A DNA stretch of 64,000 bases from Datisca glomerata (GCA_003255025.1 QANY01007306.1:377219-441218), one strand, 5' to 3'. Counted from the stretch's first letter, positions 11,301 through 23,120 are shown. The notes: a model not told the origin generated them from the letters alone. Translations and numbers: made by a program.

Positions 11301-14009
11301 TTTCGCAGTTATTTTATAAAGCTTCTTTTGGAGAAGAAATATGCATTGCCATATCGTGTACTTGATGCAGCAGTTACTCATTTTGTGAGATTTCTCGACG
11401 ACAATCGAATCATGCCTGTAATATGGCACCAATCATTGCTTGCATTTGTGCAGAGGTTGGTGAAATTTTTCCATTGTCCTGCATTTGCCTAACTGATGGG
11501 CTAGGCTCTGATTTTACTCCCTGAGACATACTACATACATAAGCACAACAATACACATAGAACTACAATCCACACTCTTATATATGAACATCCATGTAGG
11601 TGTGTTCAAATAAAATCTTTATTCCTCCTGTTCTTTTCTCTTTCTGTTATTTTTCTTTTTCAGATACACAAATGTGTATCCTATAACTCACGTACTAGAA
11701 TGACGTTTTTGTTTCTATTAGCTTTGAGCGATAAGCACGCCGGGGCACTGATCATGGAGGGCCTAAGCGTGAGGCTCAAAGGAGGGCGTGGGCTTCATCG
11801 ATTTCTCATATAATAAATCACTCATGAAATTTTATCGAATGAATAGATTATTCTGTGAACATGTGATGAAATAAAACAGGATTAAATGAGCTTCCCCTGG
11901 TTATTGTAGCTGAACGAATTTAAAACAATTGAAAACATGCAAAACCTTAAATATAATACAGTCAAATACATATTGGGTATTATGCACAGTACCTACTAAT
12001 GTCTTCGTGGTTCATGGCAGTTATAGTCTTCTAGTTCTGTCAAAACATGAAATTTTGTAATCTATTAGATTGTTAAATAGGGGTTTGGCTTCTTGTGGGA
12101 GGAAACTAGGTGGGGGAAAAAGAGCAAAAGATGTGAGCTTCCAGTCATTTCATTCCCATTGTGGCACTGTTAGAGAAAACTGATGAGCAGCGTAGATGTC
12201 GGTTCTTCACTGACCTCCCTAATTTCGCATTTTTTCTTTTCAAATGATTCAGATTCAGCATACTGCAGAGTATTAACTCTAGTCAGTTGACTTAGTTGTG
12301 TCTTGGCAAATAATAGCCAGATCGGTTTCAAGTTTCTACTGAATTATCATACTTCTGGTTAAAGCATTCTTTCCATTGTGGTTTTGGGAAAAAAGAGAAG
12401 AAATGAAAGATATTGAAAGAAATGAGGATAGTATAGTCAGTACGATGCATGTATCATAGTAGTCAATTCCGTTCTGGCCGGAATGGGCTGAATATTCCTG
12501 TTCCGGCAAGGGAACGGAATCAGGGTACAAATTTTCCGGGATTATTTCTGTCATATAAAAATGCAAACAAAAAAACAACAAAAGTCGCACCGGCCTAGTG
12601 GCGCCTAGCGTCACTGCCAGCGCGCTTGGCCTCAGACGTCAAGTGTTCGATATCCGGGAAGTGCATCATGTGGTTTTTCATTGTTTTTCCTTTAAAGCTC
12701 TTTCTTCTACTCTTTTTTTGTATACATTATTTTCCAGTAACTAAAAATTAACTTTATTATACATTATTTTAGAAAATATTATTATAGAAAAATTAACTTT
12801 ATTATTTTTTTGTAGATAAAATTTTAATAACTAAAAATCAATTATACGATTCTTTTAATGAAAATTATGTGTTGACATTGATGTTAACTAGAAAAATTAT
12901 TTTTTTAATTATTTTTGGTTAATAAAAGTTTAATAACTAAAAATTAATATATAATTTTAACTGACAATTGTGTTAATAAGTTAATAAGTCATTAACTTAT
13001 TTTATTATATGTTAATAAGTCATTATTCAAATTTTCTTATAATATGTATAATAAATTTTATAATGTTAATTTATTTTTCCGGAATTCTTTTCCTAAATGG
13101 GATACCAAAACACCAAAATATCTGAAATGTTCCCTTTTTTTTAAAAACTGAAATGATTACTGAAACGGAATTGACTACTATGTCATGTATAGTTTTTTTT
13201 TAAACTACGTCATGTATAGTAATCGAAGTTAATCTTGTTTTTGTCCCACAATCTGGTCAGCATACATATTGGTGCTTATGGACATTCTATTATTGGTTGA
13301 ACGATTGCTATGTTTTGTTGACCGTTTCTTATAAGATTAACTTGTTGTAGGTGAGGCAATTTTATGCTTATGGTTGGTGTGAACTTCCACGCAGGTATAA
13401 GAATGAATTGAGGAAGGAAGATAAAGAGAATCTCCGAAGTCTCCTTGAAAGGCAAAAGCATAAATTAGTAAGGGCAATATCACTACATATCTATTTTCCT
13501 TCGCTCTATCAGTACTAGAATATTGTTTGACATTTCTTTATTGCCCTTTCAAATGTAGGTTACTCCTGAAATAATGAGGGAGCTGGACAATAGCCGTAAT
13601 CGTGGGGAGAAGGATGATCCTATGTCAATAAATATCCTTTATTTTTTTAGGAATTGAATAATTTTTATTTTTATGTTTTTTATAGTGTGTACCACAGCTA
13701 ATGAGAAAGGCACAGTTCAAATTCTAGCCAGTAATTAAGGAATGCATTTTGGTATTACCACAACTATGCATCCCATAATGAATATTGATGATTGATGTTG
13801 TGTAGGGAATTTAGAATTATATAAGTTACTAGTGATAAAGAAGAATAAATAAATAAGTTGCTAAATGCTAAATTAATCCCATCTGACCAATTAATAAGAA
13901 ACTTATGCTGTTTCCTTGACCTCTCTTACCGTCCCCAGTTTCTATTATCAATAAAACTATTGAAGAAGACAGATTTGATATTCCAGATGTGCCAATGGAG
14001 GAAGACTGA
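8395..14009 (+). CDS. ENP1: Bystin family protein (Enp1), 40S ribosome assembly factor
   Basis: My ten-exon model is 8395-8718, 9075-9183, 9332-9380, 9462-9789, 10762-10841, 11106-11153, 11309-11455, 13395-13467, 13559-13631 and 13930-14009. It joins in frame to 1311 nt, 436 residues, the usual size for plant bystin. The N-terminus is basic ([11 protein letters not shown]), then acidic around residues 80-115. The bystin domain follows, with [33 protein letters not shown] and [15 protein letters not shown]. The C-terminus is [17 protein letters not shown]. Bystin/Enp1 binds pre-40S particles in the nucleolus and is needed for 18S rRNA maturation and export. Introns 1-8 are GT-AG; the last is AT-AC U12-type (separate entry). 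The ATG at 8395 is preferred over an in-frame ATG 33 nt upstream because MAKKRG is the family's usual start. No stop or frameshift was seen. Confidence 0.93.
12455..13182. mobile_element. hAT-type non-autonomous element in bystin intron 7
   Basis: The termini are inverted repeats: the left end and the reverse complement of the right end both read CATAGTAGTCAATTCCGTT. The flanks are GCATGTAT (12447-12454) and TCATGTAT (13183-13190), an 8-bp target duplication with one mismatch. CA ends plus an 8-bp duplication are typical of hAT. The 728 bp hold no transposase and are mostly AT-rich with runs like AATTAACTTTATTAT. The element makes up over a third of the 1.9-kb intron and stays clear of both splice sites. 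Confidence 0.8.
12585..12665 (+). repeat. Possible tRNA-derived SINE head inside the hAT-type element
   Basis: GGCCTAGTGGCGCCTAGCG resembles a pol III A box, and GTGTTCGATATCC about 40 bp downstream resembles a B box (GGTTCGANNCC). The stretch is GC-rich compared with its AT-rich surroundings. No cloverleaf folds well, so it is not a functional tRNA gene. A SINE fragment is the best guess; its 3' end was not defined. Confidence 0.35.
13632..13929 (+). other. AT-AC U12-type intron (bystin intron 9)
   Basis: The 5' splice site is ATATCCTTT (13632-13640), the full U12 consensus of the AT-AC subclass. The branch site is TTCCTTGAC (13912-13920), matching TTCCTTRAC, and its adenosine at 13919 is 10 nt before the terminal AC (13928-13929). 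Splicing here joins codons as A|CG and gives [19 protein letters not shown], in frame to the stop at 14007. No plausible GT donor exists near the exon 9 end. Using an AG nine bases downstream (13938) would also keep frame and delete three residues. Confidence 0.85.
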
Positions 14010-14714
14010 TTACTTGCTGGTAAGATGCTATTTTAGCTGCAAACTATTTGAGAATTTTTGTTTTGCGACATTGCATTGTGTGAAGATCATTTTATCTATC
14101 TTTCTTTTCTTTTCTCAGCATTTTAAGCACTTGTTGTCTGATCATTTGAATTTGCGTGCTATTAACCCATTGGTGCTTGTCTGACTGATAGTTGACTCGG
14201 GCATAATCATAATTCATGTTGCAGAAATATGCCCTTTAAGAAGGAAGTCAAGTTTGCAGCAGGGTTCAAATTCAACAATTTTGATGTTTGAGTATATGCT
14301 ATTTTAGGATAGATTTTTGCAGCAGTGTTACCTTCAGCTGGATATTAATGCACGTTTGACACTGTATTTCTATTTATAGAAATGTTCTATGTATTCTTTA
14401 CAGAGCCTAAAAATGCCTTCAAATTAATAATTTTTGCAGCAGTGTGTTACCAATCTCTTTTTCTTAAGATTAATAATTTTCGTTTCTCTCAAGACATGTT
14501 GTGCTAGATATTTTATTAACTAAAATTTAATTTTATAACATATTATGTCAATTCCAGTACATGAGAAACTAGCGAGCATTTTAAAGAAACTTGTGTTAAT
14601 GGTGCAAAGCAATGCTAAAATTTGCAAATATTGAGCAAAGATATGGTTTAATTAAAAACGTGGCAGGTAATAAATTATCCAAGAATATTGTATTTGGGTG
14701 CGGTTCTAGTATTT
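14010..14714. other. Bystin 3' UTR and downstream AT-rich spacer
   Basis: No coding feature is seen. TTTTTGCAGCAGTGT-like sequence recurs near 14325 and 14435, and a run beginning GCAGAAATATGCC at 14220 could be part of a spliced 3' UTR. A specific polyadenylation site was not identified. Confidence 0.4.
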
Positions 14715-15015
14715 TTTTGGAGAAATTTTCATGGAAGGACCTTTTTGATAAAGTTTAATGATACTAATACTTTTGTTTCTGTTGCTTTGTTAGATCATTG
14801 TTAACAAGTGTTAATTTTAACACAAAGTTGTTAGAGAATGGTCTAGCATAATACTTTCTATTAGACCATGGTAAAACGACCTGACACGTGACAAAATTAT
14901 TTGTTTGCTCTGCTAGATTATAGTCTAGCAAGTATTAATTTTAACATAAAATTGCTAGATCATGGTCTAACATAATATTTTTTGTTAGACCACGATGGTC
15001 TGGTAGAATATTTTG
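14715..15015. mobile_element. MULE-like terminal fragment with palindrome repeats
   Basis: GGAGAAATTTTCATGGAAGGACC at about 14720 resembles GGAAATTTCCATGAAATGACC at about 43212, the left flank of the second DUF1985/Ulp1 copy. It is followed by degenerate GCTAGAYCATGGTCTAGC units at about 14830-15003. I read this as a terminal fragment of the same element family. No matching opposite end was found nearby. Confidence 0.4.
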
Positions 15016-15389
15016 AACTAAATTTACTTAAAAAGGGGGAGATGAGTCTTTATATCGATAACTCCCCAAAGGTTTGAAGCTGGAAATTTCTTTTTTTGGG
15101 GAGGGGAATATTCTAAGCCAAAAAGGTTTTAATTTTCTCGCTGATTTATTTAAAATGATTTTTTAAGAGCAACTTTCAACCTTCAACCAAAAGACTCAAC
15201 ATTAAGGTAATGAAGAGTTTTTGAAAATCTATTTCTATTCTAGATAAAATGGGTTGACACAATTAGTTCAACTCCCACGCCATACTTATGAGACCGGTAG
15301 TCAGCGTCGCACTTCCTCTATTTCTCACTAAAATTTATAACTTAAACAAAAAAGAGTTTTAGAAATTTTGACTTACAATCATAGGCAAA

Positions 15390-15709
15390 TTGTTAGCCCT
15401 AGTTTCATCAAGACAATTTTGATGATAACAAACAATGTGTGTTCTATTCCTTAATCAAATGTATGGCAAAATAATGAATTACACAATGAACTCAAAGTTG
15501 AACATCATATCCAAACGTCTATGACATAAGGAATCATGTAGAACTGATTTAGGTTTCAAGAGAACATAACTAAATAATGAATCGAAGTGGAGCAAATGAG
15601 GACCGAAGTAGTGAGGCTGGTTGACTGAACCGAAGCCCATGGTTGACCAAAGTATATTGCATTAAATGTGTCAATAACTGTCAGTCGCTACGGTGATTCT
15701 GCACAAAAT
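15390..15709 (+). repeat. LTR fragment (second LTR family)
   Basis: The sequence from TTGTTAGCCCTAGTTTCATC shares GAAGTAGTGAGGCTGGT...GACTGAACCGAA...CCCATGGTTGACCAA with 23940-23990, the start of the LTR at 23930. Both look like parts of one copia-type LTR family. The gag-only element begins at 15710, apparently inserted into this fragment. 15016-15390 holds nothing recognisable. Confidence 0.5.
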
Positions 15710-16781
15710 TATTGACTCTAGGTCTTATGGAGACTATTTTGATAATAACAAAACATGTTATGTGTACAAACATTTATAATCAAGTTGTGGAAATTGTAAA
15801 ATAATTTTTTTTTTTGAAACTGAAAATTATAAAATATTGATGTCACATGAAGTATGAAGATAAAGTATATCGAGAGTTCAAGGAACTATTCAAAAGGCCT
15901 CGATCTTGATTTGAAAAATACTCATTGGACATTTGAAGCATGATGATATATATTGTGACAAGTGTTCTTGGCAAGAGATTGAAGAGAAATGAAGCTAAGA
16001 GTTGAAACAACATACACGATTTTTTATATGGTTTTAGAAAATCCTATAAAATCTGTGGGTTTCAAAAAAAAAGTTATGAAAAGTCTGAGGTTAACAGGAG
16101 GCAATTTTCCACGAGTCATCATTCTCCCATCACTAGTGGTCGTCCACTCCCCTATATGCTCTTAACGGATATTGAATCTCTAATGGATTAGCGGTTGACT
16201 GATCGTGGATAGTGGTCTTCCACTCCGCGTTGTAAGACTCCAATGTAAATTTTGACACCTATAAGTAGATGATCTTTTAGAGCTTTGAAGACACAAGAGT
16301 TGGGCACATAATTCTTATACTTTGTGAAAAGAAGCCTTCATCTTTTTGTGAGAGCAAAATTTGTATATCTACACTTTGAGAGAGTTTTAGTTACAATATC
16401 TTGATTTAGAAAAGAGACATGAAAGACATGTTTGTAGCCTGTAGAAGCAATCGTTGAAAGGCGTAATTAACGCATATGAAACTAACTGGTTGTAAAAGTT
16501 GATCTTCACCTATGGAAAAGATCATAGTAGTGGATTCTTCATGGAGTAACCTCAGAGCGTGGACGTAGGCAAGGAGTGCCAAAACACGTAAAAATCATCA
16601 TGTTCAATTCTTTTTCCCATATCCTCTTTACATTCTTGCATGAGTATTTAATCTCTATATATATTTGCTTACTTTGACTCATTATACTTACACTTAGAGA
16701 TTATTCATTTTTAACACTCAAATCGCTCAACTCGCGGACAAACTTTGTCATACCCCTCTAAGATGTCATACTCATCCAACA
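15710..16781 (+). mobile_element. 5' LTR of gag-only copia element
   Basis: The LTR runs from TATTGACTCTAGG to ATCCAACA, 1072 bp, and resembles the 3' LTR at 18181-19332. Shared blocks include CTTATACT...GTGAAAAGAAG, GTAGAAGCAATCGTTGAAAG and GCATGAGTATTTAAT. ATTGGTGTTATGGC follows at once, a decayed initiator-tRNA-Met primer site (ATTGGTATCAGAGC type). The left flank CAAAAT resembles the A-rich right flank after 19332, so the target duplication is uncertain. Confidence 0.8.
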
Positions 16782-18180
16782 ATTGGTGTTATGGCTTGAT
16801 TCTCAAATTAATAAGACATAACCGTTTTGAGCTATGAAATTTTTGTGTTGAATTTTTATGAACAAGGACAAACTATTTTTAGACTTCCTCTATTTGATGA
16901 AAATGATTTTAATTATTGAAAGGCTAGAATGAGAGTTTGTTTACAATCTATAAAATTATGAATTATATGAAATAGTTGAAAGGGTCTTTATGTTCTAAAA
17001 TCTTTTGATTTGACAAAAATGATAAAATCAAACTATCTTTTAAATTTTATAGCCATGAATGTATAATGTTGTGCATTAGATATTAATAGGATATCCATAT
17101 GTAATTCCATAAAAGAAATTTGGCACGTGCTTGAAATAACACGTGAGGGGATAAATGATGTAAAAGATTCTAAAGTTAGCATGCTCATGTATATATATGA
17201 ACTCTTCAAGACGAATGATTGTGAATGTATTATTGAATGTTTTGTCGATTTATGAACATTATAAGCACTCTAAAATCGTTGGGGAAACTTACTCGAATGA
17301 TGGGCTTATGTTGGGAAAATCTTGAGAAGTCTACCAAAATCATGAGAAAGCAAGATAACGACGATCCAAGAAGCTAAAGATCTTAAAATGCTCCAACTTG
17401 AGGAACTCATAAGATTGTTATTAACGTATGAGGTGAGATTCAAGGAAGGAGAAAAGTGTGCTACAATAGAAGAGAGCATGAAAATTAAATCCATTGAAAT
17501 CTCTACAAGTGAAGAAAATGAAGATGATGATGAAGATCTAGTTCATTTCACGAAGAAGTTAAATAACTTGCATAAGAAGTGACAATACCTCAAAGATTCA
17601 ATCTTAAAAAGTGATAGCTACATCAATTAACGAGAAGATGTACACTTATACATAATGGCATATGAAGCGGAGGTAAGTAAACTCTTCTTTTATGATAAAT
17701 ATAATAATTTGAGAGGAGTTATTTAAGTTTTTACTATATTTGGGGTATGTATTTTTTAAATAATATTTTTAATTAGAAAATTTTTATAAGAAAAATGTAT
17801 AATTTGAAGATGAGCTAAATATTTTATTATATTTATTATACTAAATGTTTGAAAGCGAATACATGTGAATGTAAATAAAAAATATTTTATTATTTGAAGA
17901 ATGGGATAAAGTTCTGAAATTACGGTTTTGAATATAATCTTTCCTCTTTTTTTTTAAGGATGTGAGCCTCATATTGCATATCTTTCGAGGGAAATCTATG
18001 CGTTTTGTAAAGGATAAAGAATTTTATTTTGATGAAAAAAGTGTAATCTTAAAACCTTGAAAACCTGAGAATATTATTAGTTTTGATGATAACAAAAGGG
18101 GAGATAATTGTTGGTTGCAATACTTTTAGTTTCTTAATCTATTTTGCAATCAATATTTGTCATCATAAAAAAGGGAAGAT
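16782..18180 (+). pseudogene. Copia gag (UBN2-type) remnant in a short internal region
   Basis: Only gag can be recognised. Early residues resemble the LFDEN-type start, followed by the ILIIERLE segment. Near 17160 there is KILKLACSC and near 17280 ETYSNDGLM. IQEAKDLKMLQLEELIRLL then YEVRFKEGEK lies at 17360-17455, and an acidic tail EENEDDDED at 17510-17545. Several stops and frameshifts break it. No protease, integrase or reverse transcriptase was found in the remaining AT-rich 500 bp. The polypurine tract AAAAAAGGGAAGAT ends at the 3' LTR. The element therefore looks non-autonomous or internally deleted. Gag would form the particle shell. Confidence 0.7.
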
Positions 18181-19332
18181 CGTTGACTCTAGGCTTCATA
18201 AAAACTAGTTGATGATAATTTTTTTATGTATAAATATTTATAATCAAGTTTTAGAAAATAATAAAACATTATTGTCACATGAAGTATGAAGAAAATTGCC
18301 TATTGTACATTTGAAGCATGATAGAAAATCTTATCAAAAGTGTTCGTGACAAAAAAATTAGAAAAAATAAATTCAAGGATTGAAACAATATAAAAGTCGA
18401 GCAATTGAAACTATTTTCAATGTTATCACATAAAATATGAAGATGGGGTATATCGAGAGTTCAAATAATTATTTATAACGTCTCGATCTTCATCTGACAA
18501 CAATCTTGTCAAAAGTGTTAGTGACAAAATAAAGATAAATAAAGTCAAGTATTGAAACAACATAAACTATTTTCTATTGGTTTTAGAAGACCATATAAAT
18601 CTTTTTATAGAGTTTCAGAAAAAGCTATGATAAGTGAGAGAAAAACTGGAGACAATCTGCAATGAGTAGTCGTCCGTCCATCACCAACAATCGTCCATCC
18701 CCAGCTATATGCTCTCAACACATATCTATTTGAATCTCTAACAGACTAGCGGTCGATCGGTCATGAACACTATCGTCCGCTCTCCGCTGTAAGTCCCCAA
18801 CAAATATATTTTTTTGACACCTATAAATAGAGAGTCTTTTAAAGCTTTGAAGACCCTAACAATTAAGCACAAAATTCTTATACTAAGTGAAAAGAAGTAT
18901 TCACCATACTACGGGAGCAAAATTTAAATATCTACTCTTTAAGAGAGTTTTTGCTGTAATCTCTTGATTCATAAAAGAGAGGTGAGAGACATGATTGTAG
19001 CCCGTAGAAGCAATCGTTGAAAGATGTAATTGGTGCCCGTGAAACTAATTGGCTTTAAAGGTTTGATCTTCGTCCATAAAGAAGATCATTTTAGTGGATT
19101 CTTCAAAGATGACATTTGGAGTGTGGACGTAGGCAATGAATGCCGAACTACATCGATCATTTTAGTGGATTCTTCAATTCTTCTTCCCTTATACTCTTTA
19201 CATTTTTGCATGAGTATTTAATAGATATTTATATTTGCTTACATTGATTCATTATACTTACTAAATTGTTCATTTTTCATACTTAAATCTCACACCTCAT
19301 GCTCGTTCTATAGATGTCATATCGATCCAACA
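18181..19332 (+). mobile_element. 3' LTR of gag-only copia element
   Basis: It starts CGTTGACTCTAGG just after the polypurine tract and ends ATCGATCCAACA. It is 80 bp longer than the 5' LTR because a stretch near 18270-18540 is partly duplicated: GAAGTATGAAG / AAATATGAAG and CAAAAGTGTT-GTGAC each occur twice. The LTRs differ at many positions, so the insertion is old. Confidence 0.8.
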
Positions 19333-19384
19333 AAAAATTCACGTACATGCCTGACATGTCCCTTTTAAAAAATGGAATGTTCAG

Positions 19385-19760
19385 GGCCCGATAGAGCAGC
19401 CCACTGCTGTGCTTATGCGCAGTTGAAAAGGAGGGGTATGCAGCCGTCCCGAAATACCCATCTTGTCCCGAAAAATAGTCCCAAACCGAGCACGACGGGA
19501 TGCGGGAAAAAATTGTCCTGACTTGTCCCGTCTCGATTTCTTTACAAGTAGCACAATTGTTATATTTTTAAATTTGGCCCTTAATTTTTCAATTTTAACC
19601 CTTGTTTTTTCAATTTTAACTCTTAATTTTTAATTTTAACTCTTTAATCTTTTGAACTTTAAACAAATTTTAACCCTTGTCTCGTCCCGTCCGAACTGTG
19701 TCTTGTCTCGTCCTGTCCTGCACAGTTTTTCTCCTCAACACGAGATGGGATGGGACTGAA
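19385..19760. repeat. GTCCCG-rich subterminal-type repeat
   Basis: There are many GTCCCG, GTCTCG and CGGGA motifs in an otherwise AT-rich setting, with a T-rich middle. A region with inverted motifs (GGACGG, GGGACTG) lies at 23700-23925. The two could be ends of one large element that later received the MULE at 22106, but no terminal repeat or target duplication was found to prove it. Confidence 0.4.
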
Positions 19761-22105
19761 AAAAATCATGTAATATGTTTATTATTTTTTAATTATTACC
19801 TTAATTATTTTATTTAGTTAATTTTTAATTTTTATACAAGTGGAATTCACATTATTATAATTTTTTTGAATATTTTATAAATTGAATAAAAGTCGACTTA
19901 GTTGGATGTGCTTAATTTATATTTATTATAATTAAAAAAACAACAAAGTTTTGCAAGCTTCTATATTTATAAATTGTAGTTACAGTTTTAAGTTATGATC
20001 TAACCATAATAAATAATTTTAATTTCTCTCTATTGTGTCATATCAGATTGATTAGGATGGTCGTGACGTCGTGTTACACTGAAGGCTAAGAGTCATGCTC
20101 GTCATTTTCATATATAATAGTAAAGAGTATAACAGATCAAAGGGACCGACCTAATTGGGACCCGACACATGTAAGACACATCATGCTTAGAGTCTGACAC
20201 TGTTAAATCTCGTCATACTTAAGGATACGTGCTTAAATTTATTGTAAAAATGATTAGGGAAAATTTTTAATATAGACAAGTTTACTAGTAATATGTTAAA
20301 AAAATAGCTGGATTTCAAAAATTATAAGTAAAATAGCAAGTTTCCAAAACGGTCAATAAATTTAAACAATAATGCCCTTAATCTATATAAAACAACTACA
20401 TTGGAAATATTGGACAATCGAATAAAAGTTATTGATATACCAGTCTATATAATTATAATTAAGGAAACGATATATTTTTTAAATTTAAAATTTAAATTTA
20501 CCACAATATCAACTACTACCGTAATAAATGATAATTTTACAAATAAGTTTAAATTTGTTTAGGAATAAGTTATAAACAATAAATGCAAAACATTATTTTG
20601 TAATAAAATTAGAGTGTGAAAAAATGTCCAACTATCAATATAAGAGTAAATCAACTTCAATATCCGTCTTTTTATGTCAATTTAATAAAAAACCGTAAGT
20701 CATTCGATTTAGAAAAATTAAAATAAAAAATTAAAATCTAAAGATTGTAGTTCGTGAAATCAATGAAATATTATCGAAATTTTACATAAAAATTGAACAA
20801 TGAGATAATGAAACATTAATTGTTTAAAAAAATAAAAAACAATCTAAGATATTATCATAAAATATTTTAATTTTAGAAAATTCTTACAAATCAGCCCCAA
20901 CATAATCCTTTATCAACCAACTAATTAATGAGGTTTTCAAAATTAAATCAAAAACAAAAAATTCCGCCGAAAATATCATTAACCACATTTACATCAATTT
21001 TAAATTTTGATATTTTTGCAATCCTGTCTAAAATGGTAAACAAAGAAAGTAATATATAGTCTTCAACAATCAATAATTAAATGAACATGAATTTGAAATC
21101 CTGGAAACAAATAGGTTTCTAGTTTATTTATCCTAATTTCATGAAAATAGTCGTCAATCACGTTCAAGAGGTAAATAGTCGTCAACCACGTTCAATAGGT
21201 AAATAGTCGTCAACCACGTTCAATAGGTAAATAGTCGTCAACCACGTTCATGGAAATAGTTTGTTTACCCTAATTTCATGGAAACAAAAGGTAAAATAGT
21301 CATCGACCATGTTTATTCGGCGAAACAAAAAGGTTTTTGTACTACAAATCTTGGAAAATTGATGTATGAATTCTAGGTTCAAAAATAAGATTGAATGACG
21401 AAAAAAGTTAATTGCGTGTGAACTGGTAGACCTAATGTCGAATTATGGTATTTTTTCCATAACGATGAAAGATAATCAATTAAATTGAATTAGCTAAAAT
21501 TATGGAAAATCGTCTTTATCCTAAATATTATCAATTCGTTAGGGAAAAAGATATTTCCATAATCGAAACTCCATAATTAGTTATTGAATATAATAGGGTA
21601 AATATAAATATTAATTTCGTATTTAATTTATCATAGATATGTAAACTAATTTTTTTATTATACTAATTAATTAGTGAACCTAAAAAATTAACCATTCGTA
21701 ATAACTTATTGAGAGTAAATCTGTCAATATAAAATTAGGATAAATAAATCGGTGATGTGACACACCGAAAACTGGACTTATCTATTTACTGCAATTTCTT
21801 AAATAAAAAGCGTGATGGACCATCTCATGGGCCGTACATGTTCCAAGCTATGCCAAGTTGTTCCATTTAGCATCTCTATGGTTGCATTGCTCGAATGAGA
21901 AGTTGTTAAACAAACAAATTATTGTCCCCGCGGGATTCAGATTAGAGATGGGTTCTTGAGACGGGACAGTGGACACTGTTCCAACAACACTGCCAATAGT
22001 GTTGCGTGCAACACTCAGAATTTCTTTTTAACAAAAAATTCAAAACTATAGTTTTAAAAAGTGAATTGTTATTTAAATTTTAATATTTTAAGAAAATAAT
22101 TTATA
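19760..22105. other. AT-rich spacer without recognisable genes
   Basis: Scanned on both strands; no coding similarity seen. A possible MULE-type end, AGGGAAAATTTTTAATATAGAC, lies at about 20258, but its partner was not found. A 28-bp tandem repeat lies at 21147-21255. Confidence 0.5.
21147..21255. repeat. 28-bp tandem repeat, about four copies
   Basis: The unit ATAGTCGTCAACCACGTTCA plus ATAGGTAA starts at 21147, 21175, 21203 and 21231. The inner copies are nearly identical, so the expansion is recent compared with its surroundings. Confidence 0.9.
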
Positions 22106-22468
22106 GGAAAAATTATACTTCTACACCTTAAACTATCCTTACTAAAAATTTTAAAACTATAAAATGTTATACTTTAAACCCTCAACTATCTAAAATTAAC
22201 AAAAAAATCATAGCCCTAACTCTATTAACTTACCGTTTCAATTTACCAAAACGATATCGTTTCAGGACCATATGAAATGACGCCATTTTATATTTGTGCA
22301 AAGAAATACCCAAATTGCCCCTACACAGAAACAAAACCCATTCCCTTATCCGTTCTTCCTTGATTCCTCACACCCCTTCTTCGAATGCCCTAAACCAGCA
22401 CACCTTCTCCCTTCCTTCCCTCTTTGATTCCATAGAATAAGAGACTTCGTTCACAATCAAGAAGTCCG

Positions 22469-22735
22469 GGATTGAGGTCACTTCTCCTTCATTTCTTCAT
22501 TTTTCCTTCCCCTATTTCTTTTCTCCGTTTTCGAACTTCTTATCTGCGTGTGACCCAATTTCTTGTTTTATGTTATTTCGAAGAAGTTTTGAAGGAGGGT
22601 TTTGATTTCGAGATTGAGGTAACTTATCCTCCATTTCTTCTTTCCCCCTCCCCTATTTCTTTTCTGCTTTTCCCTTACTGCTCTGTGAGATTTCGAAGAC
22701 CTGCTTTCTGAAATTTTGATTTCTATTTATACATT
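22469..22735 (+). repeat. Direct duplication of about 141 bp inside the MULE
   Basis: GATTGAGGTCACTTCTCC...CCCCTATTTCTTTTCT at 22469 recurs as GATTGAGGTAACTTATCC...CCCCTATTTCTTTTCT at 22610. The ORF spanning it (22472-22711) therefore has repeated FFIFPSPISFL / LLSPSPISFL segments and is not taken as a gene. Confidence 0.6.
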
Positions 22736-22928
22736 TTTTTGTGATCTGCAAATTCGTGTGATCTGTGATTTCATATGTATGATATGCTATTTCGTATGAA
22801 CTGCTTCTATTTTCTCTACTATTTTATTTGTGATTTATTCTGATTTATTGATAGCTATTTGATTTGTTGATAAAGTCTGGCTGATTTTTAGTCTAAATTT
22901 GATTTGGGTCTATTTTTTCTTAGCTTCA

Positions 22929-23120
22929 ATGCCTTCATCTTCAATGAATATTGGCCACCAAAATGGGGAGAATGTTCTATATTGCTATTGTGGTATTAAG
23001 GCTCAAGTTCACACAAATTGGAGTTGCTTGAAGGGAAGAATGCAAGATTGTACAAAAGGGAGTAAGTTTCCTGGATTGCCTTGTTGTTTGAACATGGGTA
23101 ATTATAGTTTTGTATTTTGA
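22929..23120 (+). CDS. Small ORF with truncated GRF-zinc-finger-like segment
   Basis: The frame from the ATG at 22929 encodes 63 residues. NVLYCYCGIKAQVHTNW resembles the first half of a GRF-type zinc finger (CxCG followed by a conserved W). The second half, normally NPGRRFxxC, is not recognisable: it reads CLKGRMQDCTKGSKFPG. GRF fingers bind single-stranded nucleic acid in several plant and animal proteins. A T-rich run ending in TTTTTTCTTAG at 22907-22923 would serve as a splice acceptor just before the ATG. The ORF lies in the middle of the MULE and may be a captured gene fragment or an element-specific gene. Expression is unknown. Confidence 0.45.
   Translation: MPSSSMNIGHQNGENVLYCYCGIKAQVHTNWSCLKGRMQDCTKGSKFPGLPCCLNMGNYSFVF

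Noticed and set aside
12585..12665. tRNA gene
   Set aside because: A- and B-box-like motifs are present but no cloverleaf or acceptor stem forms; kept only as a possible SINE head.
13858..14184. 108-residue ORF over the bystin 3' end
   Set aside because: It reads a different frame across the U12-type intron and last exon; the bystin frame explains this stretch.
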